Source of the DNA: JBDSEG01 sp039920165
GTDB lineage: Bacteria > Pseudomonadota > Gammaproteobacteria > Burkholderiales > Burkholderiaceae_C
Length of the DNA: 24,029 bases
NCBI GenBank assembly: GCA_039920165.1
Contig: JBDSEG010000144.1
Location: 1 to 24,029 of the forward strand
Direction of reading: 5' to 3'
A program made the translations under genes and the position numbers. Positions 1 to 8,343 of this stretch are shown here, piece after piece. How positions within the stretch are numbered: the first letter of the stretch is position 1; each line of letters opens with the position of its first letter. The notes below the pieces were generated by a model. The model made no database searches and was not told the origin of the DNA. It saw only the letters and a list, made by a program, of their open reading frames with translations.

Positions 1-1133
1 CGATCGGAAGGCTGCTGAACGCAGCGCGCCGCAGCGTCGCCGCGCAGCGCACCGACTATGCGGCCCACACCGAAGTGCCGGCGCCCTTGCGCGATGCGCT
101 GCAGGCGCTGAACGCCGCGCTGGCCGACCATTTCGAGACGCTGACGCCGGCCGCCGGGCCGCCCGGCGCGCTGCTCGGATTTTATTTCGAGGCGCTGCGA
201 TTCCAGCGCGCCGTCGAGCGCCTGGACACGCACTCGATCTTCGATATCGAGCGCGACGCCAGGCCCCGGCTCGATGCCGGAACAGCAGCGGGCAACGCGG
301 CGCAGCGTTCGATCCTGGACGACGCCAACGATCCCACCGCGCCTATAGCTGACGCCATCTTCTCGATCCGCAACGTGGTGCCCGCGGTCTTCCTGCGCCC
401 GCGCTTCGCGGCCTGTCACAGCACGGTGCTGTTCTCGGCCACGCTCGGTCCGCCCGCCTACGCGCGCGATCTGCTCGGCCTGCCCGACGACACGGCCTGG
501 ATCGATCTGCCGCCGGCCTTTGCGGCCGAGCAGCTCGACGTCCGCATTGCCGATCGGGTCTCGACACGCTTTGCGCACCGGCAGGCCTCGCTCGATGCGG
601 TGGTCGACCTCGTCGCGCGCCAATTCGCGCGGCAACCCGGCAACTACCTCGCCTTCTTCAGCAGCTTCGACTATCTGGAGCAAGCCGCCGCGCGGCTCGC
701 ACAGCGCGCGCCCGAACTGCCGCAGTGGCGCCAGGCGCGCGCGATGGACGAGCCCGCCCGGCGCGACTTCCTGCAACGCTTCGCTTCCGGCGGACGCGGC
801 GTCGGGTTTGCGGTTCTCGGCGGCGCCTTTGCCGAAGGCATCGACCTCCCCGGCACGCGGCTCATCGGCGCCTTCGTCGCCACGCTCGGACTGCCGCCGC
901 CAGGCCCGATCCAGACGCAATTTCGCGCCCGACTGGATGCGTTGTTCGGTGCCGGCCACGGCTATGCCGATCTGGTGCCGGGGGTGCAAAAGGTGGTCCA
1001 GGCAGCGGGCCGGGTGATCCGCGGTCCGGACGATCGCGGAACCCTGTGGCTGATGGACGAGCGCTACCGCCACCCGGGAATCGCGCGGCTGCTGCCGGCC
1101 TGGTGGCGGATCGGCAGTGCAGCCGTTGGCTGA
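1..1133 (+). CDS. ATP-dependent DNA helicase, XPD/DinG (Rad3-like) family, C-terminal part
   Basis: This is the 3' part of a superfamily 2 helicase; the frame is already open at base 3, so the gene begins left of the window. A GTG at 75 is internal. The visible part matches the second RecA-like domain (Helicase_C_2). It has an FSATL motif near base 432, a motif V-like GGAFAEGIDLPG near base 819, and a motif VI-like QAAGRVIRG near base 999, which would contain the arginine finger. It ends with the typical LWLMDERY and LPAWW segments. Walker A and the DEAH box, and any Fe-S cysteines, lie outside the window. Such proteins unwind DNA in repair, as in E. coli DinG and YoaA. Which subfamily it belongs to cannot be told without the N-terminus. 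Confidence 0.9.
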   Translation, partial: IGRLLNAARRSVAAQRTDYAAHTEVPAPLRDALQALNAALADHFETLTPAAGPPGALLGFYFEALRFQRAVERLDTHSIFDIERDARPRLDAGTAAGNAAQRSILDDANDPTAPIADAIFSIRNVVPAVFLRPRFAACHSTVLFSATLGPPAYARDLLGLPDDTAWIDLPPAFAAEQLDVRIADRVSTRFAHRQASLDAVVDLVARQFARQPGNYLAFFSSFDYLEQAAARLAQRAPELPQWRQARAMDEPARRDFLQRFASGGRGVGFAVLGGAFAEGIDLPGTRLIGAFVATLGLPPPGPIQTQFRARLDALFGAGHGYADLVPGVQKVVQAAGRVIRGPDDRGTLWLMDERYRHPGIARLLPAWWRIGSAAVG

Positions 1134-1206
1134 AGGGCCGGCGCGACACGCTCGAATTGCAAGCGCCGGCCGGGCGACTGCGCCGCGATCGTCTTACATT
1201 GCGCCG

Positions 1207-1644
1207 GTGCTGCCAATCCCACGCCTGCCGCAACCGTTGCACCTCGCACTGCGTATCGCGCGGTGCGCCTGGGCCGCGCCCTGCACGCTGCTCGGCGTGT
1301 GCCTGTTCGCGCCCGCACTGCTGGTCGGCGCGCGGGCCCGCATCGTCGACGGCTGCATCGAGATCGCGCTCGCGCGGCGCAAACCTGGGCGTATCTGGGT
1401 TCGCCGGCTGCCGTTCAATGCCATCACCTTCGGCCACTTGATCTGCGCCGTGAACGCGGCCGAATTGGTGCGACTGCGGCGCCACGAGCGTGCCCACGTC
1501 GCGCAGTACGAACGCTGGGGTGCGCTCTTCCTCGTCGCCTATCCGGCGGCCAGTCTGTGGCAGTGGGCGAGCGGGCGACGGGCCTATGTCGACAACGTGT
1601 TCGAGGTCCAGGCTCGCGAAGCGGCCAGCGAGGCGCCGCGCTGA
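1207..1644 (+). CDS. Small membrane-associated HExxH protein of unknown function
   Basis: This 145-residue protein is read from a GTG at 1207; an ATG at 1117 in the same frame would overlap the helicase end and add low-complexity arginine-rich residues. A hydrophobic stretch lies at about residues 23-41 and a second at about 105-120. Between them sits HERAH (H93, E94, H97), a zinc-protease type HExxH signature, followed by a QYERWG segment and a conserved-looking YVDNVFE. I recall similar short uncharacterised bacterial proteins with an HExxH-QYxRWG arrangement but no named function. TTACATT (1194-1200) just upstream resembles a -10 box; if real, transcription would start at or next to the GTG, giving a leaderless message. 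Whether it cleaves anything is unknown, and the membrane location is inferred from hydrophobicity. Confidence 0.65.
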   Translation: MLPIPRLPQPLHLALRIARCAWAAPCTLLGVCLFAPALLVGARARIVDGCIEIALARRKPGRIWVRRLPFNAITFGHLICAVNAAELVRLRRHERAHVAQYERWGALFLVAYPAASLWQWASGRRAYVDNVFEVQAREAASEAPR

Positions 1645-1700
1645 CGCGATTCCCCGCCGATGACGCGCGAATTGCCGAACGAGAACAGCGTTCCGCCGCT

Positions 1701-2669
1701 TCAACCCACGAGGCGGTCGAGGGCCCGCGCTGCGCCGCGAAGCGCCGGGACGGGCGCGGTGATGACCCAGGTCGGGATGGGCTCGAGGTAAGGCCCGAAA
1801 CGCCCCTTGGCCTCGAAGCGGGCACGAAATATCGCCGAGTCGAAGGCGCCGCCGAGTCGAGGCACGATGCCGCCGCCGACATACACGCCCGCGCGCGCGC
1901 CGAAGGTCAATGCGAGGTTGCCGGAGACGCTGCCGAGCAGTCCGGCGAAGCGTCGCAAGGCCTCGGCGCAGGCCGGATCCGTCGATGCATGGGCCGGGAT
2001 GTCGGCCGGCGCGAACGGCGCGGCCGTCCGGTCGTCGAGCGCGCACAGGGCTCGGTACAGATTCACGAGACCGGGCCCGGACAGCGCCCGTTCGGCCGAT
2101 ACATGGCCGAGTTCGGCGCGCAGCCAATCGATCACTGCTGCTTCGCGCGCATCGCCTGGCGCAAGCGTCACGTGCCCGCCTTCGCCGCCGACGACGATCT
2201 CGCGCCCCCCATCGCCCGTCACCAGCGCCGCCACGCCCAGGCCGCTGCCCGGGCCGAGCACAACGCGCGGAGCGCCAGGCTGCACCTGCCCGCCGCCGAT
2301 GCGCCGCAGGTCGGTTTCGCCCAGGCAGGGCAAGCTGGCCGCGAGCGCGGCGAAATCGTTCAGTACCAGGCATTGCTCGGCGCCGAGCGATGCCTGCAAG
2401 GCAGCGATCGAGAAGGTCCACTCCCGATTCGTCATCGCGACCCGGTCGCCGTCGATCGGCGTCGCGATGCCGAACGCCACGCAGCGCGGCCGTGCGACGC
2501 GCCGGTCGGCCATGAAGCGCGCGATCACCGCCTCGAGCGAGGCGAACTCGTCGCATCGATACGTTTGCGCTTGCGGCAACGTCGCGCTGGGCGCGTCCTG
2601 CCAGACCCAGCGCGCATGCGTTGCGCCCACATCGCCGAGCAGGCGCGGATAGCCGTTCGCCGGGCTCAT
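1701..2669 (-). CDS. glk: Glucokinase (bacterial GlK, ROK-independent type)
   Basis: Phosphorylates free glucose with ATP to glucose 6-phosphate in the cytosol. At 322 residues it matches the usual length of E. coli Glk (321). An N-terminal phosphate-binding loop LLGDVGATHARW (about residues 10-21) is followed by the catalytic LVLNDFAALA with D105, a glycine-rich LGPGSGLGVAAL, the GGEGGHVTLAP loop that contacts glucose, and GVYVGGGIVPRL near the C-terminus. The ATG at 2669 overlaps the TGA of malQ as ATGA, so the gene is translationally coupled and is the last in the glgB-malQ-glk operon. In that setting its natural substrate is the glucose released by MalQ. The open frame runs far upstream inside malQ only because of high GC. 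Firm call. Confidence 0.93.
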   Translation of the reverse strand: MSPANGYPRLLGDVGATHARWVWQDAPSATLPQAQTYRCDEFASLEAVIARFMADRRVARPRCVAFGIATPIDGDRVAMTNREWTFSIAALQASLGAEQCLVLNDFAALAASLPCLGETDLRRIGGGQVQPGAPRVVLGPGSGLGVAALVTGDGGREIVVGGEGGHVTLAPGDAREAAVIDWLRAELGHVSAERALSGPGLVNLYRALCALDDRTAAPFAPADIPAHASTDPACAEALRRFAGLLGSVSGNLALTFGARAGVYVGGGIVPRLGGAFDSAIFRARFEAKGRFGPYLEPIPTWVITAPVPALRGAARALDRLVG

Positions 2670-4192
2670 TCGGACTCGTCCTGCAGCACATCGAAGGGCG
2701 CCCGGTCGGTCGCTGCGGCGAGCCGGCCGAGCCAGCGTGCCGACGTCGCGTCGAGCGCGGCGGCCTCGACCCGCCAGGACCAGTTGGCACGGCTCATCGA
2801 GCCGGGGGTGTTCATCCGGTGGCGGCTGTCCAGGCCGAGTACATCCTGCAGCGGATACATCGCCAGCCGCGCGAGCGACTGGCAGGCGACGCGGATCAGG
2901 CGCCGGCTCATGGCCTCGTTGCCCGGCCCGAGGTAGGCCTGGACGAAGGCACGCTCGCGCTCGCCCGCGCTCTGCCACCAGCCTTCCGTCGTATCGTTGT
3001 CGTGCGTACCGGTATAGACGACGCTGTTGGTGACATAGCGGTGCGGCAGAAACAGATGGTTGGCAGTTTCGCCGAACGCGAACTGCAGGACACGCATGCC
3101 GGGAAAGCCGCAGTCGTCGCGCAGGGCTTCGACGTCGGGCGTGATGATGCCGAGGTCCTCGGCCACGATCGGCAGCGCGCCGAGAGCGGCTTCGAGGGTG
3201 TCGAACAGGGCCTTGCCCGGGCCCCGGACCCAGCGCCCGTCGATGGCGGTCGGGCTTGCCGCTGGAATTTCCCAGTACGCCGCGAAGCCGCGGAAATGAT
3301 CGATGCGAAACAGGTCGACCTGCGCGAGCGCGCGAGCCACGCGGGCGATCCACCAGCGCTGGCCGTCGGCCGCCATGCGGTCCCAGTGGTACAGCGGGTT
3401 GCCCCAGCGCTGGCCGGTCGAACTGAAAAAATCCGGCGGCACGCCGGCTACCACGGTCGGCTGCAAATGCGCGTCGAGAAAATACAGGTCGGGCCGGGCC
3501 CAGCAGTCCGCGCTGTGGTGGGCGACGAAGATCGGCAGGTCGCCGAACACGGCCACGCCACGCTTGCGCGCATGCACCCGAAGCGCGCGCCACTGGGTAT
3601 CGAAGCACCACTGCACAAAGCGCCAGAAGCCGATTTCGGCCGCATCCTTGGCGCGCGCATCGGCAAGTGCATTCGCATCGCGCCGGGCGAGCGCGTCGGG
3701 CCACTGCCACCACGGCCGGTCGTCGTGCGTGGCGGCGAGTGCCATGAAGAGCGCGTAATCGTCGAGCCAGTGCGCCTCCGCTGAGCACCAGCGTGCGAAC
3801 GCGGCGCGGTCGTGCGCGGACGCACGCAGCCCGAACCCTGCCGCGGCTTCGCGCAGCCGTGCCACGCGCCATGGCACGACGGCGGCGTGATCGACGCGCG
3901 CGCCATCGAACCGGGGCGGCGCAGTCGGCTGCAGCCAACCCGCCTCGACCAGCGGCTCGAGCGCGACCAGCCACGGGCTGCCTGCAAAGGCCGACACGCT
4001 CTGGTACGGCGAGTCGCCCGGGCCGGGCGGCTGCAGCGGCAGGATCTGCCAGACGCGCTGGCCGGCCGCGGCCAGCCAGTCGACGAAGCGGTATGCGGCC
4101 GGACCGAAATCGCCGCTGCCGTGCGGACCTGGCAGCGAGGTGACGTGGAGCAGCACGCCGGCGGCCCGAACCGGCAGCGTCGATGCACTCAT
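2666..4192 (-). CDS. malQ: 4-alpha-glucanotransferase (amylomaltase, GH77)
   Basis: Transfers maltosyl and longer units between alpha-1,4-glucans and releases glucose. The protein is 508 residues, typical of short bacterial GH77 enzymes. It opens with AAGVLLHVTSLPGPHGSGDFG, and WQILPLQPPGPGDSPYQ follows near residue 48. Catalytic residues are visible: nucleophile D298 in DLFRIDHFRG, acid/base E345 in PIVAEDLG, and D398 in YTGTHDNDTTEGWW. I chose the ATG at 4192 because it overlaps the glgB stop as ATGA and starts exactly at the family N-terminus; an in-frame upstream start at 4246 would lie deep inside glgB. It is the middle gene of the operon and shares an ATGA with glk downstream as well. 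Firm call. Confidence 0.95.
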   Translation of the reverse strand: MSASTLPVRAAGVLLHVTSLPGPHGSGDFGPAAYRFVDWLAAAGQRVWQILPLQPPGPGDSPYQSVSAFAGSPWLVALEPLVEAGWLQPTAPPRFDGARVDHAAVVPWRVARLREAAAGFGLRASAHDRAAFARWCSAEAHWLDDYALFMALAATHDDRPWWQWPDALARRDANALADARAKDAAEIGFWRFVQWCFDTQWRALRVHARKRGVAVFGDLPIFVAHHSADCWARPDLYFLDAHLQPTVVAGVPPDFFSSTGQRWGNPLYHWDRMAADGQRWWIARVARALAQVDLFRIDHFRGFAAYWEIPAASPTAIDGRWVRGPGKALFDTLEAALGALPIVAEDLGIITPDVEALRDDCGFPGMRVLQFAFGETANHLFLPHRYVTNSVVYTGTHDNDTTEGWWQSAGERERAFVQAYLGPGNEAMSRRLIRVACQSLARLAMYPLQDVLGLDSRHRMNTPGSMSRANWSWRVEAAALDATSARWLGRLAAATDRAPFDVLQDESE

Positions 4193-6381
4193 GCCGGCAC
4201 CAGCATCAGCGCCGCGAGCGGCGGCAGCGCCAGCAGGATCGAGCAACGCCGGCCGTGGCTCGCCACCTCGTCGACCGGCAGCGCGAGCGACCGGTTACCG
4301 ACGCCGCTGCCGCCATAGATCGCGGCGTCGGTATTGATCGCTTCGCGCCAGGCCCACGGTCCGTCGGGAACACCGAGGCGGAAATCGGGCCGCGGCACCG
4401 GGGTGAAATTGCAGACCACGATCGCCATCCCGCCGGCGCCGTCGCGCCGCAGCCAGGCATAGGTCGAATGCAGCGCATCCTGCGAATCGATCCACTCGAA
4501 GCCGGCGGCGTCGGCGTCGAGCCGGTGCAGCGCCGGCTCGTCGCGGTACAGGCGGTTCAGGTCGCGCACCAGCCGCTGCACGCCGGCGTGGCGCGCATCA
4601 GCCAGCTCGCCCCAGGGCAGCTCCGCCTCGTGCGCCCACTCGCCGCGCTGGCCCCATTCCTGGCCCATGAAGAGCAGCTTCTTGCCGGGGTGGCCCCACA
4701 TGAAGCCGTAGTAGGCGCGCAGGTTGGCGAATCGTTGCCAGTCGGTGGCGTCGTCGGACGGGCCGGGCATCTTGCCGAGCAGCGAACCCTTGCCGTGCAC
4801 CACCTCGTCGTGCGAGAGCGGCAGCACGAAGTTTTCGCTGAACGCATAGACCAGACCGAAGCGCAGGCGGTCGTGATGCCAGCGCCGGTGCACCGGGTCT
4901 TGCCGCATGTACTCGAGCGTATCGTGCATCCAGCCCATATTCCACTTGTAGTGAAAGCCCAGGCCGCCGGCATAGGTCGGCGCGGAGACGCCCGGAAAGG
5001 CGGTCGATTCCTCGGCCAGCGTGATCGCGCCCGGACACTCCCCGCCGACGACCTCGTTGGTGCGGCGCAGGAAGTCGATTGCTTCCAGGTTCTCGCGCCC
5101 GCCGTGCACATTGGCGAGCCACTCGCCGGGCTCGCGCGAATAGTCGCGGTACAGCATCGACGCCACCGCATCCACGCGCAACCCGTCCACGCCCTGGCGC
5201 TCGATCCAATACAGCGCGCTGCCGACCAGGAAATTGCGCACCTCCGGGCGGCCGAAGTCGTAGATCAGCGTCTTCCAGTCGCGGTGAAAGCCTTCGCGCG
5301 GGTCGGCGTACTCGTACAGCGCCGTGCCGTCGAATTTCGCGAGGCCGAAGGCATCGTCCGGAAAGTGCGCCGGCACCCAGTCGACGATCAAGCCGAGGCC
5401 GAGCGCACGGCACGCATCGCGCAAGCGCGCGAAGCCCTCCGGCGGCCCGAAGCGGGCGGTCGGCGCATACATGCCCAGCGTCTGGTAGCCCCACGAACCG
5501 TCGAACGGATGCTCGGTCACCGGCATCAGCTCGATGTGGGTGAAGCCCATGTCGGCGGCGTAGGCCGGCAAGGCCTGCGCGAGTTCGTCCCAGCTGTGCC
5601 ACGAGCCGTCGGGATGGCGCCGCCACGAGCCGAGGTGTACTTCGTAGATCGCCATCGGTGCGTGCCGGTCGTTCGCCTGCGCGCGCCCCGCCGGCAGCGC
5701 GGCGGCCGGCGGCATCGGCGCGACCACGCTCGCGGTACCCGGGCGCAGTTCAGCGGAGCGCGCGTACGGATCGGCCTTGAGCGGCAGGCGTTCGCCGTGC
5801 GGGCTGAGCAGCTCGAACTTGTAGCGATCGCCCAGGCCGGCGTGCGGAACGAACAACTCCCACACCCCGCCGGGGTGGCGGCGCATCGGATGGCGCCGGC
5901 CGTCCCAGGCATTGAAATCGCCGACCACGCTGACGCGCTGCGCGTGCGGCGCCCAGACCGCAAATCGAACGCCGTCGACCGCGCCCGCGCGGATCGGATG
6001 TGCGCCCAGCACGGTGAACGGGCGCAGATGGGAGCCCTCGCCGAGGTAATGCAGATCGTCGGGCGGAATCAGGCTGTCGAACGCGTACGGATCGGCATAG
6101 CGCCCCGACGCGCCGCCGACCCATTCGACTTGCAGGCGGTAGTCGAAGCGCGACCGGCGGCGCGGCAGCCGCGCTTCCCACACCCCTGCCGGGTCGCGCT
6201 GCGCGAGCCCGCCGATGCGCCGGCCGCGCGGGCCTGCGCCATAGACCGCCACCTGCCGCGCGCCGGGCAGCATGGCGCGCAGCCACAGCACACCCTGCGC
6301 ACCAGCATGCAGTCCGAGCACGCCGAAGGGATCGGCGTGCCGGCCCTGCGACAGCGCCTGGACGTCGGCGTCGTCAAGCAC
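4189..6381 (-). CDS. glgB: 1,4-alpha-glucan branching enzyme (GH13_9)
   Basis: Cuts alpha-1,4 chains and re-attaches them through alpha-1,6 bonds, making glycogen branches. From a GTG at 6381 the protein has 730 residues, almost the length of E. coli GlgB (728). It begins VLDDADVQALSQGRHADPF, the usual N-terminus. An N1 domain occupies about residues 1-110, a CBM48 module (VWAPHAQRVSVVGDFNAWDG) about 130-220, and the GH13 barrel follows. The nucleophile is D404 (VDGLRVDA), the acid/base E457 (ITLAEE), and the stabiliser D525 (LPLSHDEVVHG). Longer in-frame starts run into arginine-rich non-family sequence and into the upstream dehydrogenase gene, so they are rejected. It is the first gene of the glgB-malQ-glk operon. 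No glgA, glgC or glgP is in view. Confidence 0.95.
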   Translation of the reverse strand: MLDDADVQALSQGRHADPFGVLGLHAGAQGVLWLRAMLPGARQVAVYGAGPRGRRIGGLAQRDPAGVWEARLPRRRSRFDYRLQVEWVGGASGRYADPYAFDSLIPPDDLHYLGEGSHLRPFTVLGAHPIRAGAVDGVRFAVWAPHAQRVSVVGDFNAWDGRRHPMRRHPGGVWELFVPHAGLGDRYKFELLSPHGERLPLKADPYARSAELRPGTASVVAPMPPAAALPAGRAQANDRHAPMAIYEVHLGSWRRHPDGSWHSWDELAQALPAYAADMGFTHIELMPVTEHPFDGSWGYQTLGMYAPTARFGPPEGFARLRDACRALGLGLIVDWVPAHFPDDAFGLAKFDGTALYEYADPREGFHRDWKTLIYDFGRPEVRNFLVGSALYWIERQGVDGLRVDAVASMLYRDYSREPGEWLANVHGGRENLEAIDFLRRTNEVVGGECPGAITLAEESTAFPGVSAPTYAGGLGFHYKWNMGWMHDTLEYMRQDPVHRRWHHDRLRFGLVYAFSENFVLPLSHDEVVHGKGSLLGKMPGPSDDATDWQRFANLRAYYGFMWGHPGKKLLFMGQEWGQRGEWAHEAELPWGELADARHAGVQRLVRDLNRLYRDEPALHRLDADAAGFEWIDSQDALHSTYAWLRRDGAGGMAIVVCNFTPVPRPDFRLGVPDGPWAWREAINTDAAIYGGSGVGNRSLALPVDEVASHGRRCSILLALPPLAALMLVPA

Positions 6382-6503
6382 TCGACGGGGCCGACCGGCG
6401 CGCGCAGCGACGGCGGGACGGGACAGGCGAATCCGACGGCGAAGCAGGCATGAAATGCGCGATGGACGGGGTGCGGCAGTATGCCAAGCGCATGACGTGA
6501 CGT

Positions 6504-8210
6504 TCAGGTCGATGCCGCCGCACGCCCTGCGAGCGCGACTTCGAGAAGCGTGCGCGCCACCACCTTCAGCGCCAGCGTTTCCTCGGCGCCTTCGAAGATC
6601 GACAGCACGCGGGCGTCGACGAAGTAGCGGCTGACCGGCGATTCCTCGGCATAGCCCATGCCGCCGTGGATCTGCAGCGCCTCGCGCGTGACGAGTTCGG
6701 CCGAGCGGCACGCGAGCAGCTTGACGAGGCTCGCTTCCATGCGGCCTGCGCCGTCGTCCATCAAGCGGCCGACGGCGTAGGCCAGGCGCCGGCAGGCTAC
6801 GAAGCGCGCCGCCATGCGGGCCAGCTTGATGCGGGTCAGCGGGTAGTCGATCAGCGACGCATCGAAGACGCGACGGTCCTGCGCGTATTGCAGCGCCGCG
6901 TCGAGCGCCGCACGCATCACGCCGCAGGCGCGCGCCGCGGTCTGCATGCGGCCACCGGTCATTCCGGCCATCGTGAAATAGAAACCTTTGCCCAGGCCGG
7001 CCGGCCCGCCGACCACCCCCTCGTCGGCGACGAAGAAGCCCTCGAACGCGAGGTCGAACGAATGCATGCCGCGGTAGCCGATGGTCCGGATCGCACGGCC
7101 CGTGAGGCGCCCGCCGCCGTCCTGCACGTGGCTGAATTCATGGCCGTCGAACGAGGGCTTCTCGACCAACAGGATTGACAACCCGCGGTGGCCAGCGGCA
7201 CGGTCGGGGTCGGTTCGCGCGACGACCATCAGCAGCCCGGCCTTGCCGGCGAAGGTGCACCAGGTCTTCGCGCCGTCGAGCCGCCAGCCGCCTTCGACCT
7301 TGCTCGCGCGCAGCGCGAGGCTCGCCACGTCCGAGCCGAAGTCGGGCTCGGTGATGGCGATCGCGCACAGCGGGTCGCCGGCCGCGATGCGGGGTAGCCA
7401 GTGCGATTTCTGCTGCGCCGTGCCGCCCGCGAGGAGCGCACGCGCCAGGATCTCGGGCCGCGTGATGAGGCTGCCGGCGGCGGCGAGCGAAGCCTGCGAC
7501 AAGGCCTCGGTCACCGCGATCATCAGCGTCGTATCCCCGCGCCCGCCGGACGCGCTGCCGCCGTATTCCTGCGGGATCGAAAGGCCGAACACGCCCATCT
7601 CGCGCATCGGCTGCAGGAGCGACTCGGGCACGGTCAGGTCGTGGCGGTGGATGCGTTCGGCGTGCGGCGCGACCACCTCGCGGGCGAAGCGCCGGAACGC
7701 GTCCTGCGCGAGCGCGACCGAATCGTCGAGCACGACCCGCCCGAGTTCGCCGTTCGATTGCACGAGCGCGGCGCCGAGCCGCGCCAGCGCCGCCGAGCCG
7801 CCGCAGTTGGCGCGCAGGGCCGCAAAACCGGCGTCCGCGGAGATCGCCCGCAGCCCGGTCGCGTCGAGCCCCAGGTCGATGAAGACCGACTCGACTCTCG
7901 CGATCACGCCGCCGATCGCCTCGGCGGCGAAGGCGAGTGCCAGGCCGCCGTCCAGGCTGTCGGCGGCATCGACCTCGCTGCCCTCGGCGCGCAGCACCTC
8001 GTGCGCGGCAAGCAGGTCGGCGCTGGCGAGCGCGAGTTCGTAGCACGCGCCCTGCTGCGCGTCGAGCAACGCGGCATCGAGCGCGCCGACGGCCGCGCAG
8101 CGCTGCGCGACGCCGTTGACCGCGACATCGAAGGCTGCCTGCACGCGCGCCAACAACGCCTGCGCGACGCTGCGCGAATCGACCTCGACGTGTGATTCAA
8201 GCTGCGCCAT
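6504..8210 (-). CDS. mcd: Acyl-CoA dehydrogenase with N-terminal extension, probably (2S)-methylsuccinyl-CoA dehydrogenase
   Basis: An FAD-dependent acyl-CoA dehydrogenase of 568 residues. About 150-170 residues of helical, alanine-rich sequence precede the standard ACAD fold, which starts around FRRFAREVVAPHAERI. Visible ACAD features are IPQEYGG, the ITEPDFGSD signature, KTWCTFAGKAG, the QIHGGMGYAEESPVSRYFVDAR block, and IFEGAEE with the presumed catalytic glutamate near residue 540. From what I know of the family, this length, the extension and the segments TIGYRGMHSFDL and GRMQTAARACGVM fit methylsuccinyl-CoA dehydrogenase of the ethylmalonyl-CoA pathway, which makes mesaconyl-CoA during C2 assimilation. 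No other pathway gene (ccr, ecm, mch) is present, so specificity is inferred. The ATG at 8210 is supported by GAAAGG 6 bases upstream. A divergent gene starts 133 bp away, and glgB follows after a 122-bp gap. Confidence 0.8.
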   Translation of the reverse strand: MAQLESHVEVDSRSVAQALLARVQAAFDVAVNGVAQRCAAVGALDAALLDAQQGACYELALASADLLAAHEVLRAEGSEVDAADSLDGGLALAFAAEAIGGVIARVESVFIDLGLDATGLRAISADAGFAALRANCGGSAALARLGAALVQSNGELGRVVLDDSVALAQDAFRRFAREVVAPHAERIHRHDLTVPESLLQPMREMGVFGLSIPQEYGGSASGGRGDTTLMIAVTEALSQASLAAAGSLITRPEILARALLAGGTAQQKSHWLPRIAAGDPLCAIAITEPDFGSDVASLALRASKVEGGWRLDGAKTWCTFAGKAGLLMVVARTDPDRAAGHRGLSILLVEKPSFDGHEFSHVQDGGGRLTGRAIRTIGYRGMHSFDLAFEGFFVADEGVVGGPAGLGKGFYFTMAGMTGGRMQTAARACGVMRAALDAALQYAQDRRVFDASLIDYPLTRIKLARMAARFVACRRLAYAVGRLMDDGAGRMEASLVKLLACRSAELVTREALQIHGGMGYAEESPVSRYFVDARVLSIFEGAEETLALKVVARTLLEVALAGRAAAST

Positions 8211-8306
8211 GTCGGCCTTTCGATGCAGGATTGGAATTCGGCCGCGACAGCCTTGGTGCGCCGGAGGCAAGCCCATCGGCGACCCGGCCGCAAGGGTCGA
8301 AAAGTG

Positions 8307-8312
8307 TACATT
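8307..8312 (+). promoter_or_regulatory. Possible -10 box for the LVIVD gene
   Basis: TACATT within AAGTGTACATTCGG lies 31 bases before the ATG at 8344, in the 133-bp divergent gap. No convincing -35 box sits 17 bases upstream, so this is a weak call based only on the -10-like hexamer and its position. Confidence 0.25.
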
Positions 8313-8343
8313 CGGCGCCTCTTTGAACCCCCTGGATTCGCGC

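Noticed and set aside
862..2790. A 642-residue open frame on the minus strand across the helicase, HExxH and glk genes
   Set aside because: The arginine- and alanine-rich low-complexity product has no motif and overlaps three better supported genes in other frames.
1263..2936. A 557-residue plus-strand frame across glk
   Set aside because: Antisense to glk, no recognisable domain, composition typical of a shadow frame.
4183..6453. A 756-residue open frame on the plus strand opposite glgB
   Set aside because: It is rich in arginine, histidine and valine with no family similarity, lies entirely antisense to a firm glgB, and arises from high GC at third codon positions.
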